Below are positions 57,392-64,000 of a stretch of 64,000 nucleotides of DNA, in pieces (position 1 is the stretch's first letter; every line of letters begins with the position of its first letter). Where the stretch lies: positions 1 through 64,000 of the forward strand of contig CAKZSI010000011.1 of assembly GCA_937918935.1 (NCBI GenBank), written 5' to 3'. The DNA is from an uncultured Chloroflexales bacterium (GTDB lineage Bacteria > Chloroflexota > Chloroflexia > Chloroflexales > Chloroflexaceae). The notes below the pieces were generated by a model that saw only the letters and a program-made list of their open reading frames with translations, did not search any database and was not told where the DNA came from. The translations under genes were made by a program, and so were the position numbers.

Positions 57392-57522
57392 GTGTGAACT
57401 TAGTTTTTCGCTAACCCCCCTTCCCAACTCTCCCCCCGTTGGGGGGCTGGCGTTCGGCTCCTCACCCCGAGGCGGCGAGGCCGGGAGTGGGGCAGCCATG
57501 CAAGGAAACTTCGTTCACAGAC
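57392..57522. mobile_element. MITE-like element, copy B
   Basis: The left end GTGTGAACTTAGTTTTTCGC is matched by the complement of the right end, CTGTGAACGAAGTTTCCTTGC. Left and right outer sequences are shared with the element at 53913-54086. The interior is a GC-rich inverted region (CCCCCCGTTGGGGGG and a CTCC...GGAG stem) without coding sequence. Confidence 0.55.
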
Positions 57523-57566
57523 TAATCAGCGCCAGACCCTTCGTGTAAGCGCCTGCTGGTTCTGCG

Positions 57567-57905
57567 ATGTACTCCCCTGCTTACCTTGAAGGCATTCGCC
57601 TCTTCAATGCGGGCCACTACTGGCACGCCCACGAACAGTGGGAAGCCTGCTGGCTCGCAGCCAGCGGCGATGACGCCCTGTTCTACAAAGCGATCATTCA
57701 GGCTGCCGCCGCGCTGGTCAAGTGGCAGCAAGGCAACACCCGCGGCCTGGTCCGAAACTGGGCCAAGAGCCGGGCGCGTCTGGACCAACTTCCCGACCAT
57801 GTTCACGGCCTGGATCTGGCTGCCCTGCGCGCTCATCTCGACCTGATCTGCGCCGGCGCCAGCGATGCGCCGCCACAGTTGCGTCTCACCCCTTCACCAT
57901 TCTGA
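57567..57905 (+). CDS. DUF309-family protein
   Basis: The 112-residue protein starts MYSPAYLEGIRLFNAGHYWH, then AHEQWEACWLAASGDDALFYK. The motif FNAGHYWHAHEQWE with paired His/Glu residues, followed by a helix with IQAAAALVKWQQGN, is the DUF309 signature of a small all-helical, metal-binding-like fold. Its biochemical role is unknown. It follows the MITE-like element. Confidence 0.85.
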   Translation: MYSPAYLEGIRLFNAGHYWHAHEQWEACWLAASGDDALFYKAIIQAAAALVKWQQGNTRGLVRNWAKSRARLDQLPDHVHGLDLAALRAHLDLICAGASDAPPQLRLTPSPF

Positions 57906-58520
57906 ACGGTCTCAGATACGCTTGCAGTCGCCCACGCGCCGCGGACCGCCCGGCAGGGTGAACAACGGCGCTCCCGTGTTGGCAACGTCCTCTTGCCGTC
58001 GCAGGCCGTAACCATCATACCCCCTACCTCCAAAAGTTAATTGAATGGATTAAGAAACTCCTCTTTCACATGTGGTATAGTTACACTGTTACACTGTGGA
58101 AGCGTGTGCAGGGTATACTTCGACAGATGCCCACCGAGGTGAACAGAGGCCAGGCACGGGAGAGTCTTGTAGGGGGCAAACCTCCAGGGATCATCGGTAC
58201 AGCATGTTTCGAACGAGTTTGACAGTCTGGTCTTCGCCTCCACGTCTCCACACCTGCACACGACCGGTCTGTGGCGGTGTGAAGACGTAGCGCAACGGCA
58301 CATTTCACTCCTGCTTGACCGTCTGCGGCACACCTTCACAGCTCCGCATGTCTACACCTCCACCGTTCTACGGACCGGTTACGTGAACGTATTGGGCAAC
58401 GGTCAGGCTGAAATGCTCCGATCTGAAATGTTGCCTTTTGTTTGATGGTACGGTCTGACGGTCACCCACGCGGAGAGCTTCTTCCGGGACGCTCAAGCCA
58501 TATGCCGGAAAGGGACTGAG
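57906..58520. other. Long AT-rich intergenic/leader region before the HD-GYP regulator gene
   Basis: No gene is supported in these 615 bp. On the plus strand, TGGTATAGT (58073-58081) is an extended -10 candidate, followed by a tandem TTACACTG repeat (58081-58096). A stem-loop at 58242-58288 has arms of 13 nt. If the -10 is real, the leader of the next gene is over 400 nt long. Confidence 0.5.
58242..58288. promoter_or_regulatory. Large stem-loop in the HD-GYP gene leader
   Basis: ACGTCTCCACACC and GGTGTGAAGACGT pair at 12 of 13 positions with a 21-nt loop that itself contains GACCGGTC. It could be an operator pair or an RNA control element. Confidence 0.4.
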
Positions 58521-59546
58521 GTGTCAGCGAAAATACTCGTAGTAGATGACGATCCGGCGATCCTTGATCTCCTGGTGCGCATCCTCAAGCGCGATGGCTA
58601 TCAACCGGTCACGGCCGTAAATGGCCGCCAGGCCCTGGATCTCGTCGAGCGAGAAGCGCCTGACCTGATACTGCTTGATGTCACTATGCCTGTCCTGGAC
58701 GGCTTCTCCGTCTGCCAGCAATTGAAAGATAATGAAGCGACGGCCCTGATACCAGTAACCATGCTCACCGGGTTGGACGATCGCGAGCACCGGCAGCGCG
58801 GCCTGGAGGTGGGCGCCGACGATTTCTTGACCAAACCGTTTGAACAGAGCCTGCTCCGCGCGCGGATCCGCTCGCAGTTGCGGATCAAACGCCTCACCGA
58901 TCAGCTCGAGCGCACCGAGAACGTGATTTTTATGCTGGCCCTGGCGGTTGAGGCCAGGGATGCCTATACCGAGGGGCACCTCCGCCGTCTGTCGAGCTAC
59001 AGTGAGCAACTGGCTCAGGCCATCGGCCTGAGCGCCACGCAGGTGCGCGCCATCCGTTTTGGGGGCTTGTTGCACGACATTGGCAAGATCTCCATTGATG
59101 ACGCGATCTTGCGCAAGCCCGGCAAGCTCACCCCTGAAGAGTACGCGCAGATCAAACTGCATCCGGAGCACGGCGCGCGGATCGTCTCGCAGATGCGTTT
59201 CGCGCCCGATGTCTGCCCGATCATTCGCCACCACCACGAGCGCTGGGACGGCAGCGGCTACCCCCACGGGCTGCGCGGCGAAGACATTCCCATTGGCGCG
59301 CGCATCGTGGCCATTGTTGACGCCTACGATGCCATGATGACCGACCGGCCCTACCGGCGCGCCCTGGGTCGCGCCGAGTCCCTGCGCCGCCTGCGCGAGG
59401 GCCGGGGGCGCGAGTGGGATCCTGTGCTGCTCGATCGCTTCCTGGAGTTGATCGAAACCGGGCAGTTGCTCGAACCTCTCGAGAGCGGGGTGCACACCTT
59501 TGAGATGCTGTGCCGGCCAGAGGATGAGGGTGCTGGCGCGGGGTGA
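58521..59546 (+). CDS. Response regulator with HD-GYP c-di-GMP phosphodiesterase domain
   Basis: The 341-residue protein starts at GTG 58521 (AAAGGGA about 7 nt upstream). An N-terminal receiver domain has ILVVDDDPAIL, the phosphorylatable Asp in LILLDVTMP (about 53) and the Lys in FLTKPFE (about 104). The HD-GYP domain (about 150-320) has the HD pair in GGLLHDIGKISI, then HPEHG, the HHHERWDGSGYP block with the GYP motif, and IVAIVDAYDAMMTDRPYR. It hydrolyses cyclic di-GMP, so it should link a sensor kinase to motility or biofilm control. All metal ligands of the family appear to be present. The methyltransferase gene follows 3 bp downstream. Confidence 0.93.
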   Translation: MSAKILVVDDDPAILDLLVRILKRDGYQPVTAVNGRQALDLVEREAPDLILLDVTMPVLDGFSVCQQLKDNEATALIPVTMLTGLDDREHRQRGLEVGADDFLTKPFEQSLLRARIRSQLRIKRLTDQLERTENVIFMLALAVEARDAYTEGHLRRLSSYSEQLAQAIGLSATQVRAIRFGGLLHDIGKISIDDAILRKPGKLTPEEYAQIKLHPEHGARIVSQMRFAPDVCPIIRHHHERWDGSGYPHGLRGEDIPIGARIVAIVDAYDAMMTDRPYRRALGRAESLRRLREGRGREWDPVLLDRFLELIETGQLLEPLESGVHTFEMLCRPEDEGAGAG

Positions 59547-59549
59547 AAC

Positions 59550-60389
59550 ATGTACATTGAGGTGCTGGAATATCTCACGTGTCCACACCATCCTGATGCG
59601 CCACTGGTATTGGAGGGGGGTGAGCGGCGGGCCGACGATGGCGAGATCGTTAACGGGGTGTTGCGTTGCCCGGTGTGCGCGGCGCGCTACCCGATTGTCG
59701 AGGGTATTGCCGATCTGCTTGGTCCAATTCGTTTCCCCGAGAATCTGACCCAGGCGCTGAATCTGCTGCCGCTAACCGCCTGGGGCTACGAGCGCACCTG
59801 GCGACCGCAAGCGCTCACGATGCTGAGTGGCGAGCCATTCGGCTACGAGCGCGAGTTGCCGCTGATCACCGCCATGGCTGCGCCGGAGCGTGGCGGCCTG
59901 ATGGTTGATGTGGCCTGCTCGAATGGGCTGTATGCGCGGGCGCTCGAACATGCCCGCGGCGCCGCCCCGGGACACGTGGTGGGGATTGACTACGCCATAC
60001 CTATGTTGCGGCAGGCCCGCGCCTTCGCCCGTGCCGAGGGGCTGCGCATCAGCTACGTGCGCGCCAGGGCCGAGGCGTTGCCCTTCGCCGCCGGAGCAGC
60101 GTCGGTGCTGGCAATGGGCGGTTCGCTTAATGAGATCGGCAATGCGGCCCGGGCACTGCGCGAACTGCGACGGGTACTGGCGCCTGCCGGGCGGGTGGCG
60201 CTCATGTGCCTCGTTCGCGATGAGCGCGCGCCGGGCCGCGCCGTGCAGTCTTTCCTCGGTCTGGCCGGGGTGAGCTTTCCCACCCTGGAGCAACTGAACC
60301 GCGCCTTCGCCATCGCTGGTCTGCGTCTGCGCGCTCAGTGGCGCTACCATGTGGTAGTCTTCAGTCTGCTGACCGCCGATACGGTCTGA
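59550..60389 (+). CDS. SAM-dependent methyltransferase with N-terminal Trm112-like zinc ribbon
   Basis: The 279-residue protein starts MYIEVLEYLTCPHHPDAPLV and then has GVLRCPVCAARYPIVEGIADLL, a Trm112-like zinc-ribbon with two Cys pairs (C11/H-rich and CPVC at about 40). The methyltransferase domain follows: MVDVACSNGLYARALE (motif I, about 116), VVGIDYAIPMLRQA (about 142), RARAEALPFAAGAASVLAMGG (about 173) and LRRVLAPAGRVAL (about 207). Substrate is unknown; class I methyltransferases with this layout act on quinones, sterol-like lipids or other small molecules. It is tightly coupled to the HD-GYP regulator gene. Confidence 0.83.
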   Translation: MYIEVLEYLTCPHHPDAPLVLEGGERRADDGEIVNGVLRCPVCAARYPIVEGIADLLGPIRFPENLTQALNLLPLTAWGYERTWRPQALTMLSGEPFGYERELPLITAMAAPERGGLMVDVACSNGLYARALEHARGAAPGHVVGIDYAIPMLRQARAFARAEGLRISYVRARAEALPFAAGAASVLAMGGSLNEIGNAARALRELRRVLAPAGRVALMCLVRDERAPGRAVQSFLGLAGVSFPTLEQLNRAFAIAGLRLRAQWRYHVVVFSLLTADTV

Positions 60390-60486
60390 ATTGCACCCCG
60401 GAGGTCAACGGGCGGGGAGGGTCCGGGAGGGCTTCGCCTCAGACCTCCGTGCTGATGACAATCAGCTAACACACGGCACATTCGCG

Positions 60487-60516
60487 TTGACGCCGCCTGA
60501 GCACCACGGGTATACT
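60487..60516 (+). promoter_or_regulatory. Promoter giving a probable leaderless mRNA for the DUF58 operon
   Basis: TTGACG (60487-60492), 18 bp, TATACT (60511-60516). The GTG start of the next gene is at 60523, only 6 nt after the -10, so the transcript should begin at the start codon. Confidence 0.7.
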
Positions 60517-60522
60517 GCAAGG

Positions 60523-61800
60523 GTGCGACACTCGCTACAGCTTCAACTTGATCGGCTTGCCAGCGACCGCTGGGCCAGGCGAGGCGTGCGTGTATTGCTG
60601 CGCGCGACCGCGCTGGCGCTTGCCCTGGTGTGTCTGGCCTCTGGTGTGCATCTGTTCACCGGCCAACCCCTGCGCTGGACGCTGATCGGCGCTGCGGCGC
60701 TGGCCTGCATTGCCCTGGGGGCCGTGCTGGTGTTGCGACCGCGCATGCGTGCGGTTGATGTGGCCCGCCGGCTCGATCGCCGCTTTCAGCTCCACGAGCA
60801 GTTAACCACCGCCCTCGAGGTTGGCCCGCAGGCCGAGGGCGCGGGAGCGTACCTCTACGATCAGGCCCGGCGCACCCTGGCCCATATCCGTCGCCAGGTA
60901 GCGGCCCGCCAACGTTTTCCCTGGTCGGAACTGGCGCTCGTCATATCTCTCACCGTGCTCCTGGCAGGCCTGACTATCGTGGCAACTATCGAGGCCGATC
61001 GCCTCGCGGCACCCGTCGAGCCGCTCCCCCCGCTGAGTCGTCCCGTCGATCCGGCTGAGCGCTTCCCTGAGGAGCCTTACCAGCCTCCTCCTGGTGATCA
61101 GGCCGCCGATGGCCCCGGACAGGCTACGGTGCTCGCGCCCGGCCCGGGTGACGCCGCGACACTGGCCGCGCTGGCCGATGCGCTGCGCGACCAGAGTCTG
61201 ACGCGCCCCGCCGCCGAGGCGCTCGATCAGGGCGATACGGCGGGAGCGGCCCGGCAGTTGCGCGATCTGGCCGGGCAGGCCGGCCAGATGTCCGCCGGGG
61301 CGCGCGGGGATCTGAGCCAGGCCCTGCGGGAGGCCGCCAGGCAACTGGCGCCCGCCAACTCTGGCCTTGCCGACCAGGTAGAACAGATCGCTGAAGACCT
61401 CGGCGCTGGCGAGGCCCGGGCAGCCGAGGCCCTGGAGCGCCTGGCGGAACTGGTGGAGCAGGCCGGCGCGGGGGCGCAGGCTGGCCAGTTCCCGGCGGAG
61501 CAGACGGGCCAGCCAGGCGCCAGTGGCGGGGGTGCCGGGCAGGGTAGTCTGCCCGGCCAGCAGCGCGAGCGTAGCCAGCGCCTTGGCGTTGATGGCGTGC
61601 CTCTCGAACTGGCCAGTGCTGGCCCCGGGGACGTGCCGGCGCCCGGCGCCGCCGACCAGTCCGCAGGCGCTGGCGGCCCGGCAGGGACGGGGGGGTTCGC
61701 GCGTGGCAGCCCGAGTAGCGAGCGAATCGCCGTTGAGGCCGACCCGCTGCGTATTCCCGGGGATCTCCGTGATGTGGTTCAAGACTATTTTTCGCCGTAA
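60523..61800 (+). CDS. Membrane protein with Gly/Gln/Ala-rich helical tail, first gene of a DUF58-VWA operon
   Basis: The 425-residue protein starts at GTG 60523. Two TM helices near the start (about 20-40 and 47-65) and one near 145-165 bracket a cytosolic segment with DVARRLDRRFQLHEQLTTALE, a pattern seen in DUF4175-like proteins. The large outer part (about 190-370) is rich in Ala and Gln with helical repeats (DALRDQSLTRPAAEALDQGD, AARQLRDLAGQAGQ, REAARQLAPANSG), and the end is Gly-rich before a short conserved-looking RIPGDLRDVVQDYFSP. It overlaps the DUF58 gene by 29 bp, showing tight coupling. Function is unknown, but it belongs to the MoxR/DUF58/VWA complex type. Confidence 0.7.
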   Translation: MRHSLQLQLDRLASDRWARRGVRVLLRATALALALVCLASGVHLFTGQPLRWTLIGAAALACIALGAVLVLRPRMRAVDVARRLDRRFQLHEQLTTALEVGPQAEGAGAYLYDQARRTLAHIRRQVAARQRFPWSELALVISLTVLLAGLTIVATIEADRLAAPVEPLPPLSRPVDPAERFPEEPYQPPPGDQAADGPGQATVLAPGPGDAATLAALADALRDQSLTRPAAEALDQGDTAGAARQLRDLAGQAGQMSAGARGDLSQALREAARQLAPANSGLADQVEQIAEDLGAGEARAAEALERLAELVEQAGAGAQAGQFPAEQTGQPGASGGGAGQGSLPGQQRERSQRLGVDGVPLELASAGPGDVPAPGAADQSAGAGGPAGTGGFARGSPSSERIAVEADPLRIPGDLRDVVQDYFSP

Positions 61801-62725
61801 GCCAGCCGCGTCTCGCAAACCGAGAACTGCCGCGACACGCTCCGATGGGCCGTTGTTTGACGAGGCCTTCCTGCGGCGCCTCGAACGGCTGAGCCTTCAG
61901 GCTCAGCGCACCCTGCGCGGCAATCCCTCCAGCGGCGAACATCCCAGCCGTCGTCGCCTGCCGACCACCGTGTTCAGCGAACATCGTCCCTACACCCGCG
62001 GCGATGATGTGCGCTACGTAGACTGGAACGCCTATGCGCGCCAGGAGCAGGTGCTGGTGAAGCTGGGAGAGGCCGAGCAGGATGTGCATGTGCACCTCTT
62101 GATTGATGCCTCGCGGAGCATGACCGTGGGTAGTCCACCGCGCCTGCGCCTGGCCCAGCAACTGGTTGGCGCCCTGGGCTACCTCGCCCTGGCCCACAGC
62201 GACCGCCTGCGCGTGGCGCCCTTCGGTCCGCAGGTGGCGCGACCCTTCGGCCCTGCCCAGGGCAAGAGTCGCGTACCTGAGATGTTTGGCTTTATCGAGC
62301 GCATCACCCCCCAGCCCGATACGCGAGTGGGCGCAGTCCTTGCCGCTTATGCCCGCCAGCATCCCCAGGGCGGGTTGCTGGTGGTTTGCTCCGATTTGCT
62401 GGCGTCCGATGGGCTGGAAGAAGGCTTGCGCGTCCTGGCGCCGCCGCGCTGGCAGGTGCTGGTGCTGCACCTGCTCGACCAGCGCGATCTGCACCCGGAC
62501 ATGCAGGGGCCGCTGGAGCTCGAAGATAGTGAAACTGGCCAGCGCCTGGCAGTGACGCTCGATGATGCGACCCTGCGCGCCTATGCTCGCGCCGCGCGCC
62601 AATGGCGGGAGGGGATCGCCCGGCTGTGCGCCCGCCGTGGCGTCCGCTACGCGCCGATATTGAGCCACTGGCCTCTCGAACGGCAGGTGATCCCCTACCT
62701 GTACGCGCGTCGCCTGCTGTCGTAA
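61772..62725 (+). CDS. DUF58 domain protein
   Basis: The 317-residue protein starts at ATG 61772 with GGGGAT about 8 nt upstream. The family block is clear: TVFSEHRPYTRGDDVRYVDWNAYARQEQVLVKLGEAEQD (about 66-104), followed by VHLLIDASRSMTVGSPPRL, a von Willebrand A-like metal site (DASRSM). The second half is a Rossmann-like VWA domain. DUF58 proteins act with MoxR-type ATPases as chaperones that assemble or insert metals into membrane and periplasmic proteins. No moxR is present upstream; it may lie beyond the right edge. Confidence 0.9.
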   Translation: MWFKTIFRRKPAASRKPRTAATRSDGPLFDEAFLRRLERLSLQAQRTLRGNPSSGEHPSRRRLPTTVFSEHRPYTRGDDVRYVDWNAYARQEQVLVKLGEAEQDVHVHLLIDASRSMTVGSPPRLRLAQQLVGALGYLALAHSDRLRVAPFGPQVARPFGPAQGKSRVPEMFGFIERITPQPDTRVGAVLAAYARQHPQGGLLVVCSDLLASDGLEEGLRVLAPPRWQVLVLHLLDQRDLHPDMQGPLELEDSETGQRLAVTLDDATLRAYARAARQWREGIARLCARRGVRYAPILSHWPLERQVIPYLYARRLLS

Positions 62726-62734
62726 GGCACGGAG

Positions 62735-64000
62735 ATGAGTTTACTCGCCCCCCTCGGCTTGCTGGCACTGCTGACCCTGCCGGTCATCGTTATTCTGCAC
62801 ATGCTGCGCGAGCGGCGCCGGCGGGTGATCGTGCCCTCGCTGTTGCTCTGGCAGTTGCTGTCCCAGAGCCACGCCGCCCGCCAGCGCCGCCGACTGTCGA
62901 TCACGCTCCTGTTGCTCCTGCACCTTCTCGTCGCCGCCCTGCTGGCCCTGGCCCTGGCGCACCCGCAGTGGGATCTGATCGGTTTCGGGCGTCAGCGTCA
63001 CCTGGCCCTGGTCATCGACACCTCGATCAGCATGGCCGCCCCGGCGCCCGGCACTGGCGGCAGCCGCCTCGACGCCGCGCGGGTCCGTGCGCAGTCGCTT
63101 CTGGGCGCAGCCGGTGGGGGCAGCGCCACGCTGATCGCCGCCGGCCCGCAGGCGCAGGTGCTTGACAGCGACACCAGCAATAGCGTCCGCCTTGTTTCCG
63201 CTCTTGCCAGGCTGCAACCCACCGGGGTGGGGAGCGATGTGGCGGGCGCGCTGACCCTGGCCGAGGCCTCCTTGCAGGGGCGTCCCAACCCACAGATCAT
63301 CGTGCTGACCGACGCGGCTCTCCCGGCGCTTGCCAGCGAACTCGCCACGCGCGGCACAACCGTTCCCCTCCGCTGGGAGACGATCGGTGGCGATCTGGAC
63401 AATCGCGCTATCGTCACCTTCGCGGCGCGACCAGCCTCCGGCGCTGGCCTGGTGCAGGTCTATGCCCGGGTGGTGAACTACGGCGGCGGGGCACTACGCA
63501 CGGTGGTGCGTCTGTACGGCGACGGGACCCTGCTCGATGCCCGCCCGGCGACCTTGCAGCCTGATGGTGAGGTCGAGTTGACATGGACCGTACCGCGCGG
63601 TATCGGGTTCCTGCATGCAGAGCTGGATGGCAATGACCCCCTGCCCGCCGATGATCGTGCCGAGCTCAGTCTGGCCATGTATCGTCTCGCGCGTGTGCTG
63701 CTGGTTTCCGAGCAGCCGGCGGCCCTGGAACGGGCCCTGCGCGCCGTGCCTGGCCTGGAGCTGACGGTGGTGGCTCCGGCTGAGTATCGGGGCAATGCTG
63801 CGGATTTGACGGTCTTCGACGGGTTCCTTCCGGCGGCCTGGCCCTCCGGCGGCGTGCTGGCCATTCATCCGCCGCGCGACGCGACCTTGCTGGCCGCGGG
63901 ACCTCCTGCGCCGGTTTCCGGTGAAGCGGCCATCACCCCGGCGGGGGCGGCTCTCTTTGAGGGGATTAGCCTGGGGGCGGTGGAGTTTGGTCCGGCAACG
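62735..64000 (+). CDS. BatA/VWA-domain membrane protein (C-terminus outside window)
   Basis: The reading from ATG 62735 stays open for 422 codons to the edge. The N-terminus (MSLLAPLGLLALLTLPVIVI then LHMLRERRRRVIVPSLLLWQ) is the BatA/DUF58-partner N-terminal domain with one TM, followed by a second helix (about 57-75). A VWA domain begins LALVIDTSISMAAPAPG (metal site DTSIS, about 99-103) and includes PQIIVLTDAAL. A beta-sandwich and a glutamine amidotransferase-like segment (VLLVSEQP, LTVFDGFLP) follow. It probably forms a complex with the DUF58 protein, 10 bp upstream. Confidence 0.88.
   Translation, partial: MSLLAPLGLLALLTLPVIVILHMLRERRRRVIVPSLLLWQLLSQSHAARQRRRLSITLLLLLHLLVAALLALALAHPQWDLIGFGRQRHLALVIDTSISMAAPAPGTGGSRLDAARVRAQSLLGAAGGGSATLIAAGPQAQVLDSDTSNSVRLVSALARLQPTGVGSDVAGALTLAEASLQGRPNPQIIVLTDAALPALASELATRGTTVPLRWETIGGDLDNRAIVTFAARPASGAGLVQVYARVVNYGGGALRTVVRLYGDGTLLDARPATLQPDGEVELTWTVPRGIGFLHAELDGNDPLPADDRAELSLAMYRLARVLLVSEQPAALERALRAVPGLELTVVAPAEYRGNAADLTVFDGFLPAAWPSGGVLAIHPPRDATLLAAGPPAPVSGEAAITPAGAALFEGISLGAVEFGPAT

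Noticed and set aside
1-64000. tRNA or rRNA genes
   Set aside because: I looked through the intergenic gaps for TWC-arm and acceptor patterns and for conserved rRNA blocks and saw none. A covariance search would be needed to exclude them fully.

Overview
The window (about 65% G+C by eye, long head-to-tail runs of genes) comes from a chlorosome-bearing filamentous anoxygenic phototroph of the Chloroflexota (Chloroflexales: the Chloroflexus / Oscillochloris / Chloroploca side, not Roseiflexus, which has no chlorosomes). The decisive evidence is an almost textbook CsmA, the chlorosome baseplate bacteriochlorophyll a protein (51429-51674). It lies in one minus-strand block with a BchU-type C-20 methyltransferase, a bacteriochlorophyll synthase and two small proteins matching CsmM and CsmN in size and order. 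Supporting signs are a mevalonate kinase, two giant Chlor_Arch_YYY membrane proteins and a type II NADH dehydrogenase.

Layout. 1-2109: phosphate uptake, with a partial PstS lipoprotein (Pho-box-like repeats upstream) and a Na/Pi cotransporter, plus a protease-tail relic. 2381-8839: an aminotransferase, RNase P RNA, a membrane sensor kinase, a family 2 glycosyltransferase and ribosomal protein L25. 9188-19661: two adjacent Chlor_Arch_YYY (DUF2298) proteins of 2581 and 842 residues. 20102-28140, plus strand: a CBM48-like protein, guaA, mevalonate kinase, mnmA, small membrane proteins, a YqhQ-like protein, and a DUF4388 protein paired with a small GTPase. 28331-34473: a secreted golvesin-like protein, HtrA-type protease, SDR epimerase and secreted glycoside hydrolase. 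34478-34773: a truncated VapBC relic.

34812-53167: an 18-kb co-oriented minus-strand chlorosome island, opening with a consensus TTGACA-17-TACTAT promoter. Its order is ArsA/Get3 ATPase, CsmA, two PH-like proteins with disordered tails, a second ArsA ATPase, a third ArsA-like protein without a P-loop, alpha/beta hydrolase, HExxH peptidase, Pro/Ala-rich protein, two tandem lipase-like hydrolases, BchU, Bchl synthase, CsmM, CsmN, NDH-2, an SRPBCC protein, a 2-TM protein and a HTH protein. This is the most interesting part. It combines pigment finishing, envelope proteins, lipid or ester hydrolases and a Get3-like ATPase set that could deliver or assemble envelope components.

53482-64000: truncated hemoglobin, a CtaA-CtaB fusion whose CtaA half lacks the second histidine pair, an A-type Fe-S carrier, a DUF309 protein, an HD-GYP response regulator, a methyltransferase and a DUF58/VWA operon cut by the window end.

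Intergenic regions carry many copies of a GGTTTCCCC-type palindromic repeat, two MITE-like inverted-repeat elements and one tandem array. Several promoters place the -10 so close to the start codon that leaderless mRNAs are likely. No tRNA, rRNA, CRISPR array or intact transposase was seen.
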